Source: Streptosporangiaceae bacterium
GTDB taxonomy: Bacteria > Actinomycetota > Actinomycetes > Streptosporangiales > Streptosporangiaceae
Reading direction: 5' to 3'
Length of the DNA stretch: 15,528 nt
Assembly: GCA_030040475.1 (NCBI GenBank)
Contig: JASHTQ010000749.1
Location: forward strand, 1-15,528
The notes under the pieces were generated by a model, which worked only from the letters and a program-made list of their open reading frames with translations, ran no database searches and had not been told where the DNA came from. A program made the translations under genes and the position numbers. Shown in pieces: positions 1 to 6,674 of the stretch; within the stretch, counting starts at the first letter, position 1; every line of letters starts with the position of its first letter.

Positions 1-20
1 GCGCCGATAGACTCGCGCGG

Positions 21-1112
21 GTGAGTTTGTCTATCGGGATCGTGGGGCTGCCGAACGTCGGCAAGTCCACCCTGTTCAACGCGCTGACCCGGGCGGGCGC
101 GCTGGCGTCCAACTACCCGTTCGCCACCATCGACCCGAACGTCGGCGTGGTGGGCGTCCCCGACCCCCGCCTGGCCGAGCTGGCCAAGCTGTACGACTCG
201 GCCAGGATCGTGCCCGCGACCGTGCGGTTCACCGACATCGCGGGCCTGGTCCGCGGCGCCTCCCAGGGTCAGGGGCTGGGCAACCAGTTCCTCGCCCACA
301 TCCGCGAGACCGACGCGATCTGCCAGGTCGTGCGCGTGTTCGCCGACCCGGACGTCACGCACGTGGAAGGCGACGTGTCCCCGGAGCGCGACATCGAGAT
401 CGTCGTCACCGAGCTGATCCTGGCCGACCTGCAGACGCTGGAGAAGGCGCTGCCCAGGCTGGCGAAGGAGACCAGGGCCGCCAGGGACCCGCAGCGAGCC
501 CAGGTGGCCGCGGCCGCCGCCGAGGCGCAGCGCCTGCTCGACCAGGGCGTCACGCTCTTCGCCGGGGCCGCCGCCGCCGGCATTGACCTTGCTGCGCTGC
601 GCGAGCTGCAGCTGCTGACCGCCAAGCCGTTCCTCTACGTGTTCAACTGCGACGTGGCCGAGCTGTCCGACGACGACCTGCGCAAGCGCATGTCCGCGCT
701 GGTCGCTCCGGCCGAGGCGATCTTCCTGGACGCCAAGACCGAGGCCGACCTGGCCGAGCTGCCCGAGGAGGAGGCCGCCGAACTGCTCGCCGAGGCCGGC
801 CTGGGCGAGCCCGGCCTGGCCCAGCTTGCCCGCGGCGGGTTCCGCGCGCTCGGCCTGCAGACCTTCCTGACCGCCGGGCCCAAGGAGACCAGGGCCTGGG
901 AGATCCGGGCCGGCGCCACCGCACCGGAGGCGGCCGGCGTCATCCACACCGACTTCCAGCGCGGCTTCATCAAGGCCGAGGTGGTCTCCTACGACGACCT
1001 GATCGCGGCGGGCTCCCTGGTGGCGGCCCGCGCCGCAGGCAAGGTCCGGATCGAAGGCAAGGACTACATCATGCGCGACGGCGACGTGGTCGAATTCCGC
1101 TTCAACGTCTGA
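21..1112 (+). CDS. ychF: YchF/OLA1-family P-loop ATPase
   Basis: Full-length YchF (363 aa, the same length as the E. coli protein), a conserved Obg-related ATPase that associates with ribosomes. Visible in order: Walker A/G1 GLPNVGKST (residues 9-17), G3 DIAG (72-75) followed by the Gly-rich [12 protein letters not shown] segment, a helical middle domain (about 125-195), a non-canonical G4 around N209-C210-D211, and a C-terminal TGS domain (about 279-362) with [15 protein letters not shown] and ending FNV. The loose G4 fits the known ATP rather than GTP preference of the family. Residue 35, the redox-sensitive Cys of E. coli YchF, is Ala here (PFATIDPN). The GTG at 21 gives the usual N-terminus; no strong ribosome binding site is visible and the promoter lies outside or at the window edge. 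Confidence 0.96.
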   Translation: MSLSIGIVGLPNVGKSTLFNALTRAGALASNYPFATIDPNVGVVGVPDPRLAELAKLYDSARIVPATVRFTDIAGLVRGASQGQGLGNQFLAHIRETDAICQVVRVFADPDVTHVEGDVSPERDIEIVVTELILADLQTLEKALPRLAKETRAARDPQRAQVAAAAAEAQRLLDQGVTLFAGAAAAGIDLAALRELQLLTAKPFLYVFNCDVAELSDDDLRKRMSALVAPAEAIFLDAKTEADLAELPEEEAAELLAEAGLGEPGLAQLARGGFRALGLQTFLTAGPKETRAWEIRAGATAPEAAGVIHTDFQRGFIKAEVVSYDDLIAAGSLVAARAAGKVRIEGKDYIMRDGDVVEFRFNV

Positions 1113-1140
1113 GGCGCCGTCGGCGCAGCGGGGAGTGAGC

Positions 1141-1806
1141 ATGACCGAACCCGTCACCATGCGCGCCTTCCACGCAGATGACCGGACCCGCGACTGGCGG
1201 GTCGTCGGGGACGGTGCCACCGCGGTCTTCCGCACCGGCTCGTTCGCCGCCGGCGCCCGGCTGGTCCAGGCCATCGCGGCGGCGGTCGGCGACGCCGGGC
1301 CGCACCATCCGGACGTCGACCTGCGGCACGACGCCGTCACCGTCCGGCTGCTTACCGTCACGCCTGGCTATATGGGCATGACCGCCGGCGACGTCGAGCT
1401 GGCGGCGCGGATCTCGGACCTGGCCCGCGAGCAAGGGCTCGCCGCCGACCCGGCGCTCATCCAGACCGTCCAGGTGACGATCGACGCCCTGGTCAGCGCC
1501 GACGTGATGCCGTTCTGGGCGGCGGTGCTCGGGTACTCACGGCGCGCCGACAACCCGGACGAGGACCTCCTCGACCCGCGCTGGCGCGGCCCGTCGATCT
1601 GGTTCCAGCGCATGGACGCGCCCCGCCCGCAGCGCAACCGCCTGCACATCGACGTCTGGGTGCCGCCGGAGCTTGCCGAGGCGCGCGTCGCCGCGGCCCT
1701 CGCGGCCGGCGGGCGGATGGTCCGCGACGCGTCGCCGACGTGGTGGACGCTCGCCGACGCTGAGGGCAACGAGGTCGACGTCACCTCGGCGACCGGGCGC
1801 GACTGA
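1141..1806 (+). CDS. Pterin dehydratase-like / VOC (glyoxalase-like) fusion protein
   Basis: A 221-aa two-domain protein. Residues about 10-100 resemble pterin-4a-carbinolamine dehydratase (PCD/PhhB): the H55-H56-P57 pair, then a strand (VTVRLLT) and GMTAGDVELAARI, matching the family pattern HHP...V.V.L.TH..GLT..D..LA..I. Residues about 105-217 look like a glyoxalase-like VOC domain (FWAAVLGY at 125-132, RLHIDVWVP at 167-175, DAEGNEVDV at 206-214). The family TH histidine is absent: the sequence reads T72-V-T-P, so dehydratase activity is doubtful. I chose ATG 1141 because GGGAG (1131-1135) sits 5 bases upstream; the in-frame GTG at 1135 overlaps that site. It lies 28 bases after ychF, separated only by a short GCGCC/GGCGC hairpin, so co-transcription is possible. 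The substrate is unknown. Confidence 0.8.
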   Translation: MTEPVTMRAFHADDRTRDWRVVGDGATAVFRTGSFAAGARLVQAIAAAVGDAGPHHPDVDLRHDAVTVRLLTVTPGYMGMTAGDVELAARISDLAREQGLAADPALIQTVQVTIDALVSADVMPFWAAVLGYSRRADNPDEDLLDPRWRGPSIWFQRMDAPRPQRNRLHIDVWVPPELAEARVAAALAAGGRMVRDASPTWWTLADAEGNEVDVTSATGRD

Positions 1807-2197
1807 CAGGGGCCGGTGGGCCGGCCGCGGGGTGGATGTCGCCGTCGAGGTAGCGCAGCCTGAACCGAGTCGCCGCCACGTCCCGGCTCCTCCTGCCCCT
1901 CGCCGCCGGGCAGAGCGACGTTCGGCTGGGAGATCCGGGTCGAGAAGTAACGGATGCGCTTGATGTGATAGCCGAATAAGGGTAGCCGAGATGTCCGCCT
2001 CAGGTGTCCGGACAATTACACCCGATTGGAAAGTCCCTTAGTGAGCGTGGCGCGGCTGGGACTGGCCGGGCTCAGGATGCCGTCGGCTCTCTTCTGCTAC
2101 AGCTTCAGTTTCGGGGGGCGGCTGGCACTTACTGTGGTCGTGTTTTACCTGGGTCAGGTGGTTGACCCCGTTCCTGCAGGTCGGATGGCCTGCGTGA
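1807..2197. other. Intergenic stretch without a supported gene
   Basis: No gene is convincing here. On the minus strand, codons between about 1985 and 1781 show strong G/C third positions in two adjacent frames (for example KRIRYFSTRISQPNVALP and then TRFRLRYLDGDIHPAAG), which could be a decayed or frameshifted gene end running into the 3' end of the VOC gene. From about 1990 onward base composition becomes more mixed. No tRNA or mobile-element signature was recognised. Confidence 0.4.
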
Positions 2198-2270
2198 CCC
2201 GACCTGAATGGTGCCTACTGGCAGAGAAATAAGCCCCGCATTTCGCAATGCAAATTGAATTCAGGTCGGG
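2198..2270. repeat. Nested inverted repeat (12-base arms)
   Basis: The arm cccgacctgaat (2198-2209) is perfectly complementary to attcaggtcggg (2259-2270). Inside the 49-base loop is a second perfect hairpin, gcatt/aatgc (2238-2242 with 2247-2251) closed by a tcgc loop. It lies in a relatively AT-rich pocket of an otherwise very GC-rich region, about 190 bases before the pssA promoter candidate. It could be a structured RNA, a transcription end or a protein-binding site; sequence alone does not decide. Confidence 0.45.
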
Positions 2271-2460
2271 CGGGCCGTTTCGCCGCGGCGAACCGGCACT
2301 GTCCGGCTAGATCACGGCAATGCCGCCAGGACGGATGCGTACCGGGACCCCTTGTCGGCGCCGGATCAGTGCGCCTTCCGAGGCGCGGGTCGACTCATCT
2401 CCCGTGGCCTGCGCATACACCTTAAATGGCGTAATAGCGAAGGAAAGCACGCCAAGGGTC

Positions 2461-2489
2461 TAGACGCACTGTAATCAGACGATTACTAT
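2461..2489 (+). promoter_or_regulatory. Candidate promoter of the pssA operon
   Basis: A possible -35 element tagacg (2461-2466; 4 of 6 to TTGACA) and -10 element tactat (2484-2489; TANNNT) are separated by 17 bases, giving a leader of about 50 bases before the pssA start. This is the best sigma-70-type match I see upstream of pssA. It is inferred from sequence only. Confidence 0.4.
2471..2486. promoter_or_regulatory. 16-base palindrome in the promoter spacer (candidate operator)
   Basis: gtaatc-agac-gattac is a perfect inverted repeat with 6-base arms. It falls between the proposed -35 and -10 elements and overlaps the first bases of the -10. That position suits a repressor or a spacer-remodelling regulator of the phospholipid operon. 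The regulator is not in the window. Confidence 0.4.
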
Positions 2490-2544
2490 AGGTGTCAAGT
2501 CGGCCTGCTGCCCCCTGGAACCGCGCAAGAGAGAGGGCCTGACC

Positions 2545-3180
2545 GTGAACGTCGCCCCGATGCGAACCGTCGCCGATCCGGCCGCTTCCTACCTCCCGCA
2601 CATGCGCAGCCCGGCCAACTGGATCACGCTGGCAGGGCTGGCGGCCGGCCTCGCGGCGGGGCTGGTCGTCGTCTCCCGAGGTGCCCTGTGGGAGGTGGCA
2701 GCGCTGATCGGCGCCGCCATGGCCGCCGACTTTGTCGACGGTGCCGTGGCGCGCCGCACCGGTACCGCGTCCGCGTTCGGCCACGGCTTCGACAGCCTGG
2801 CCGACACGGTGAGCTTCGGCGCCGTCCCCGCCTTCGCGGCCTGGTCCGCGCAGCTGCACCACCTGGGTGCGGCCGGGTTTGCCGCGGCCCTGGCCTGGGG
2901 CATCGCCGTGGCCGCCAGGCTCGCCCTCTACCTTGTCCGCGGCCATCAGCCCGTCAACCGCGGGCTGCCGTGCCCGCCCGCCGGGGTCGTCCTGGTTGCC
3001 CTGGCGGCCTCCGGTGCACCGGCCGGGTGGGTACTCGCCGTGGCCGTGGCGCTGTCCGCGGCCATGCTCGCGCCGGTCCCAGTTCCCGTCACCTTCGCTC
3101 TCAAGGAGCTGTCGCATGCCCCAGACGCCAACCCACTGGCTGATCACCCGGCAGCTAGCGCGGTCCGCGTTCCCCGGTGA
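2545..3180 (+). CDS. pssA: CDP-diacylglycerol-serine O-phosphatidyltransferase (PssA)
   Basis: A 211-aa integral membrane enzyme of the CDP-alcohol phosphatidyltransferase family. It transfers the phosphatidyl group of CDP-diacylglycerol to L-serine, making phosphatidylserine. The full catalytic signature is present: D62-x2-D65-G66-x2-A69-R70-x8-G79-x3-D83-x3-D87. The stretch FDSLADTVSFGAVPA (82-96) is typical of PssA within the superfamily. Hydrophobic helices cover roughly 26-44, 50-62, 91-130, 145-158 and 161-182. GTG 2545 is preceded by gagaggg (2531-2537) at 7 bases. The 3' end overlaps the next gene by 65 bases, and a decarboxylase gene completes the pathway downstream, which supports serine as the alcohol substrate. 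Confidence 0.93.
   Translation: MNVAPMRTVADPAASYLPHMRSPANWITLAGLAAGLAAGLVVVSRGALWEVAALIGAAMAADFVDGAVARRTGTASAFGHGFDSLADTVSFGAVPAFAAWSAQLHHLGAAGFAAALAWGIAVAARLALYLVRGHQPVNRGLPCPPAGVVLVALAASGAPAGWVLAVAVALSAAMLAPVPVPVTFALKELSHAPDANPLADHPAASAVRVPR
3103..3108 (+). promoter_or_regulatory. Ribosome binding site deciding the start inside pssA
   Basis: AAGGAG at 3103-3108 lies within the pssA coding sequence, 7 bases before ATG 3116. It fixes the start of the downstream fusion gene. The open frame extends further upstream, but that part has shadow-like Pro/Arg-rich translation. Confidence 0.75.
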
Positions 3181-4210
3181 CCGGGCGGCGCAATCCGCCG
3201 CCAAGCTCGGAGCCGTCATGCCCGACCTGTACTACTGGGCCAGGGGTGCCGCCCTGGTCGCCAGGTACCGCCGCTGGGACCCCGGGTACGTCGACGCCGG
3301 GCGGGAGACTCGGTGGCCGGACAAGGCGCTGCACTCCCTGCTGCCGCCCGCCGCTCTCGCCGTGGCCGCCGGTTTGCGGCGCAGCCGGGTCCTGGCCGCC
3401 TTCGCGGCGGGCTGGGCCGGCCACGTCGCCGCCGACATCCCCGTGCACGACGGCAGCTCCCGCCCGCCAGCCTGGCCGCTATGGTCCTGGCGGTTCCGGT
3501 CCCCGGTGGCCGCCGACGAGCCAGGCCATCACGCCCGGACGCTGCTGGCGGCGGAGACGGCGCTCTGCGCGGCCATCCTCGCCCAGCACGTGCGGGCGCC
3601 CGGCCGCGAGGGCAGCCGGGCCGGGCTGGCGGCGTGGCTGGCCGACGAGGCCCTGCTGCTGCGCGCCTGGGCGCGGCACCCGCTGCAGGTCGGCGAGATA
3701 GTCATCACCTCGCAGGCCACCGTCCGGTTCATGCTCGGCCTTGCCAGGGCGGACTGGGCCGAGGTGCCCGAGGTGCTCGAGCTCGGCGCCGGAACCGGCA
3801 GCTACACCGGGCAGATCCTGGACCGGCTCGGGCCGCACGCCACGGTCACCGCGATCGAGCGCGAGCCCAGGCTGGCCGCGCGGGCCAAGGCCCGATACCC
3901 GGACGACAAGCGGCTCAGCGTCCTGTGCGAGGACGCAGGCCTGGAACTGGCGCGCCGGGACCCAGGCACGGTCCCGCTCATGGTCTCCGCGCTGCCGTGG
4001 ACTTCCATGCAGCCCGCCGACCGGGACCTGCTGCTGCGCCTGGTCGCCTCCCGCCTCGCCCCGGACGGGGAGCTGCTGACCATCCAGTACTCGACCGCCT
4101 GCGACCGGCTGTTCCGGCGGTTCTTCGGCGACGTCACGCACGCCTGGTCCGTCGCCAACGTCCCGCCAGGGGCATGCTATCGGCTGGCCCGCCCGCTGCA
4201 GGAAGGATGA
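3116..4210 (+). CDS. Hydrolase-like membrane domain fused to PmtA-like phospholipid methyltransferase
   Basis: A 364-aa protein with two parts. Residues about 1-165 (TPTHWLIT, GAVMPDLYYW at 32-41, KALHS at 70-74, GWAGHVAADIPVHDG at 99-113, PLWSWRFRSPV at 121-131) carry the spaced His/Asp pattern of YdjM/DUF457-DUF4184-type putative metal-dependent membrane hydrolases. Residues about 198-362 are a class I SAM methyltransferase: motif I EVLELGAGTGSY (219-230), acidic residue E248 in AIERE, VSALPWTSM (290-298) and a C-terminal VANVPPGACYRLARP (346-360). Those last two resemble bacterial PmtA, which N-methylates phosphatidylethanolamine. Overlap with pssA (65 bases) and psd (ATGA at 4207) makes PE or a PE derivative the likely substrate. 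The N-terminal assignment is weaker than the methyltransferase one. Alternative: a methyltransferase for another head group. Confidence 0.82.
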   Translation: MPQTPTHWLITRQLARSAFPGDRAAQSAAKLGAVMPDLYYWARGAALVARYRRWDPGYVDAGRETRWPDKALHSLLPPAALAVAAGLRRSRVLAAFAAGWAGHVAADIPVHDGSSRPPAWPLWSWRFRSPVAADEPGHHARTLLAAETALCAAILAQHVRAPGREGSRAGLAAWLADEALLLRAWARHPLQVGEIVITSQATVRFMLGLARADWAEVPEVLELGAGTGSYTGQILDRLGPHATVTAIEREPRLAARAKARYPDDKRLSVLCEDAGLELARRDPGTVPLMVSALPWTSMQPADRDLLLRLVASRLAPDGELLTIQYSTACDRLFRRFFGDVTHAWSVANVPPGACYRLARPLQEG

Positions 4211-4878
4211 TCACCGCCCGCAGTTGGCAGGCGGCCCGCCGGTACGTCCTGCCGCTGCTGATCCTGGCCGGTGCCCTGACGCCGGCATGGAGACGGGCTG
4301 CCATGGTCACGCTCGCCGCGGCCGGGCTCATGCTGGCGTTCTTCCGCGACCCCGGCCGGGTGTGCCCGGCCGAGCCTGGCACGGTCTACGCCCCGACCGA
4401 CGGGACGGTGACCGCGGTCGAGGACGACGGCCGGACGCTGAAGGTGGTCACCTTCCTTGCCGTGCACAACGTGCACGTGGCACGCGCCCCGGTGGCCGGC
4501 CCGCTGGCCGCCTGGTCCTGGCAGCCGGGGCCGTGCCTGCCTGCCTTCCTGCGCCGCGCCGAGGAAAACCGCCGTGCCGAGCTGTGGATCGGCGCGGACG
4601 GCTCCGGCAGGGCCGGCCTGGTCCTGGCGGCGGGAATCCTCGCCCGCCGCGTCGTCCCGTGGACGCGGCCCGGCGACGCGCTCGTCGCCGGGCAGCGGCT
4701 TGGGATCATCTGCCTCGGGTCCAAGTCGATCCTGCTGCTGCCGTCCGGCCAGTTCACCCCGCTGGCACGCCGCGGCCAGCGCGTCACCGCCGGCGTCACC
4801 CCGGTCGCTGCCGCGGCGGACCGGCCCGATCCAGGTGCCACGCCGTCCCGGAGCTCGTTGAACGCGATGCTGTCGTAG
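4207..4878 (+). CDS. psd: Phosphatidylserine decarboxylase proenzyme, archaeal-type
   Basis: A 223-aa pyruvoyl enzyme precursor converting phosphatidylserine to phosphatidylethanolamine. It shows an N-terminal membrane segment (about 12-46) ending in FFRDPGR (45-51), the APTDGTV motif (62-68, catalytic D65), HNVHVARAP (87-95) and the self-cleavage site ICLGSKSILLLP, where cutting between G171 and S172 would create the pyruvoyl-bearing small alpha chain. Length and motifs match the short archaeal-type Psd family rather than the longer E. coli type. The ATG overlaps the upstream stop as ATGA, with ggaagg (4201-4206) directly ahead, indicating translational coupling. It ends the phospholipid operon. 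Confidence 0.92.
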   Translation: MITARSWQAARRYVLPLLILAGALTPAWRRAAMVTLAAAGLMLAFFRDPGRVCPAEPGTVYAPTDGTVTAVEDDGRTLKVVTFLAVHNVHVARAPVAGPLAAWSWQPGPCLPAFLRRAEENRRAELWIGADGSGRAGLVLAAGILARRVVPWTRPGDALVAGQRLGIICLGSKSILLLPSGQFTPLARRGQRVTAGVTPVAAAADRPDPGATPSRSSLNAMLS

Positions 4879-4880
4879 AA

Positions 4881-4900
4881 GGCCGTCCCCGTCGACGGCC
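4881..4900 (+). terminator. Hairpin after psd, candidate terminator
   Basis: ggccgtc (4881-4887) pairs perfectly with gacggcc (4894-4900) around a 6-base loop, starting 2 bases after the psd stop. There is no T-run, as is common for actinobacterial hairpin terminators. The palindrome caggcgcctg (4916-4925) and a further ggcgcctg (4957-4964) lie in the same short gap before the converging minus-strand gene, so the gap may stop transcription from both sides. Confidence 0.5.
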
Positions 4901-4976
4901 GGGGCGCTCTTCGCGCAGGCGCCTGGGTAGGCGCGGCATGGGTGCGGCCGGCGCCCGGCGCCTGTGGTCGCCGTGC

Positions 4977-5630
4977 TCAGATTCCCGGCACGATTCCCGG
5001 TACCGTCGTGCCGGGCTCAGCTGAGCTGTCCGGCACGCCCGCCGCTGTGTCCGGGGCTTCCGGGGCGTCTGGGAACGGCCTGGGCTGGCCGGGCATCGCG
5101 GTGGCGTTGGCGCCGTCGGGGTCGGCGGTCCAGGGCCACCATGCCGCGGCGCGCGGGCGCGCCGACGTGCCCTCGGCGCGCGCCGTGCGCAGGTGCCTCA
5201 GGATGGAGAGCCACAGCCCGAATCCCACCAGGAACAGCACCCAGGGCAGTACCGCGACGACGGCCGCGGTCGGCCGGTGCGGCAGGCTGACGCCCGCCGC
5301 GTGCACGGCCCCGACCAGCGCGACCACGGCGAGCATGAACATGACGGAAAGCCAGGCATAGGTCTGCATCCACCATTCGGCACCGCGCAGCGCCAGCGCC
5401 GCCACGCACGCGACCACCAGCACGGCGTCGATGATCAGCGGATAGAGCCCCGCGAGGGCGGGGGAGACGCCGGCCGCGACCGCGATGGCGCGGGTCCCCG
5501 CGTAGGACACCAGGAAGGCAGCCACGGCAAGCAGCGCTACTCCGGAGATCACGATGATGACCGCGGTCAACTGGAACCCGTTGCCGTAGTCCATCGCGCG
5601 GAACCGGCGCATGCCAGAGAAGTCACTCAT
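4977..5630 (-). CDS. DUF2637-family membrane protein
   Basis: A 217-aa protein with four predicted membrane helices at about 21-45, 61-81, 91-113 and 122-145, followed by a Pro/Ala-rich cytoplasmic tail (about 146-217). The helix-2 region GVSPALAGLYPLIIDAVLVVACVAALALR is characteristic of DUF2637 proteins, an actinobacterial family often found on plasmids and integrative elements near transfer genes (family knowledge). Its molecular role is not established. It converges on psd across about 100 bases. ATG 5630 is chosen as the first start in frame; no strong ribosome binding site is seen, and later in-frame ATGs at residues 7 and 13 remain possible. An inverted repeat lies just upstream (5651-5677). 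Confidence 0.84.
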   Translation of the reverse strand: MSDFSGMRRFRAMDYGNGFQLTAVIIVISGVALLAVAAFLVSYAGTRAIAVAAGVSPALAGLYPLIIDAVLVVACVAALALRGAEWWMQTYAWLSVMFMLAVVALVGAVHAAGVSLPHRPTAAVVAVLPWVLFLVGFGLWLSILRHLRTARAEGTSARPRAAAWWPWTADPDGANATAMPGQPRPFPDAPEAPDTAAGVPDSSAEPGTTVPGIVPGI

Positions 5631-5650
5631 GTGGCCTGAACGTACTCTTT

Positions 5651-5677
5651 TTCGGCTATGACCTTAACGAAGCCGAA
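5651..5677. promoter_or_regulatory. Inverted repeat upstream of the DUF2637 gene
   Basis: ttcggct (5651-5657) and agccgaa (5671-5677) form perfect 7-base arms separated by 13 AT-richer bases. The repeat begins 20 bases upstream of the DUF2637 start, where a promoter or operator would be expected. It could also form a hairpin in the leader RNA. No clear -35/-10 pair was assigned. Confidence 0.3.
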
Positions 5678-5770
5678 TGCTCAGTCTCGTGTCGTGTCGC
5701 GATTGCCCGCGCTGGTGAGCGCCCTGGCCGCCGTCACCCCGGTGCTATAGCGGCGAGCGCGGCGGTGCGG

Positions 5771-6424
5771 TTACGCCGGGCCGGCCGCCGGTCTGACGCG
5801 TGGCGGCGCCTGGATGCCCCGCCGGGAGGGATCCGGCCGGTGCTGCCGTGATCGCTGAGCCCAAAGGTCCGTGTCCGGTCGGTCGGGGCGGACACCGGGC
5901 GGGTCCGGGTCGTCTGACATCGCCGCACGGCGCTGGCCTTCCACGCCGATGCCGTCCTGGCCCGGTCCCGGCGGAAGCTGCTGCCGTGCGGCGCGCTTGT
6001 CGAGCCACGAGTAGAGCACGAGCAGCCCCCCGAGCATCGCGGCCGAGAGGACGAAGAGTATCCCCGCGGCCACCATCAGCCTGGGGCCGAAGACCGCGAG
6101 GACCGCCAGCAGGCATGCCATCGGGCCGGCGACCAGTCCCCACACGACCGCCTTCTGCCCGGCTCGTTTCCCGGCCCGTGCCGGGGCGGGCTCGCGCGGC
6201 GGGCGGGTGGTGGCCGCTGTGGCGGGGATGTCGGCGGTGAGCGCACCCAGGTCCGCGTAGGTACGCGCGGTGAATGCCTGGCCCACCCGCGCGTTAAGTT
6301 CGTCCTTGTCCAGCCGGCCTTGCACGAACGCGATCTTGAGAACCTCGATCGTCTGCTCGCGGTCGGCTCGCGACGCCCGCATGCCACCGCGGCCCGCCGT
6401 CTCATCGTCCCTCGGCCCAGCCAT
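5771..6424 (-). CDS. DUF1707-domain membrane protein
   Basis: A 217-aa protein. Residues about 16-68 form a DUF1707 domain (RASRADREQ, VLKIAFVQGRLDKDELNARVG, FTARTYADLGALTADIP), a SHOCT-like actinobacterial module that usually sits at the N-terminus of small membrane proteins. Two hydrophobic helices follow at about 93-112 and 116-139, then a basic, Pro-rich tail (about 142-217). I chose ATG 6424 because GGAGAGG (6439-6433 on the minus strand) is 8 bases ahead of it; the longer GTG start at 6433 overlaps that site. The function is unknown. It lies 140 bases upstream of the DUF2637 gene on the same strand, so they may or may not be co-transcribed. Confidence 0.88.
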   Translation of the reverse strand: MAGPRDDETAGRGGMRASRADREQTIEVLKIAFVQGRLDKDELNARVGQAFTARTYADLGALTADIPATAATTRPPREPAPARAGKRAGQKAVVWGLVAGPMACLLAVLAVFGPRLMVAAGILFVLSAAMLGGLLVLYSWLDKRAARQQLPPGPGQDGIGVEGQRRAAMSDDPDPPGVRPDRPDTDLWAQRSRQHRPDPSRRGIQAPPRVRPAAGPA

Positions 6425-6577
6425 CACAGGCACCTCTCCGCCGCGCGCAAAGGCCAGCGTAACCCGACCGCGCCATCCGCGGCCAAGGCCCGATCCCGCG
6501 GACCAGAGCGCCCGGCCGCAGTCCGGAGGATTTTTGCTTCCTGGTCATGCCTCGCGATGGCCCTGACGTGCTCGCAA

Positions 6578-6674
6578 CGGGGCTTGTGTGCCACTGGCCC
6601 CGCACGGCCGGCGAAGATACGGGGTTAGTGTCCCCCAGGCCCCGATAGGCGGGGTTCGTGACCCACGCACCCCG
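6578..6674. repeat. Three related 25-base hairpin repeats
   Basis: Copies lie at 6578-6602, 6620-6644 and 6650-6674. Each begins cgggg and ends ccccg, with GTG near the middle. In copy 1, cggggc/gccccg encloses gtg-tgc-cac across a 2x2 internal loop. In copy 3, cggggt/accccg encloses cgtg-acc-cacg across a single mismatch. Copy 2 keeps the outer 5-base stem but not the inner one. Copies 2 and 3 sit in a 30-base tandem period (6621-6650, 6651-6680) sharing ggggtt, gtg, ccc and ccccgat. The compensated arm changes between copies 1 and 3 point to selection on the fold, not the sequence. Confidence 0.6.

Noticed and set aside
2026..2232. Small plus-strand ORF with a hydrophobic segment (63 aa from GTG 2041)
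   Set aside because: Only a weak ribosome binding site, third-position G/C lower than neighbouring genes, no recognisable family, and it contains one arm of the inverted repeat; not enough to call a gene.
2867..3115. Upstream extension of the methyltransferase fusion gene
   Set aside because: It lies entirely in pssA, has shadow-like Pro/Arg-rich translation, and AAGGAG at 3103-3108 marks ATG 3116 as the start.
3313..4206. Upstream extension of the Psd frame giving a 521-residue protein
   Set aside because: The extra residues are Arg/Ala/Gly-rich shadow of the methyltransferase gene; ATG 4207 with ATGA overlap gives a normal-length archaeal-type Psd.
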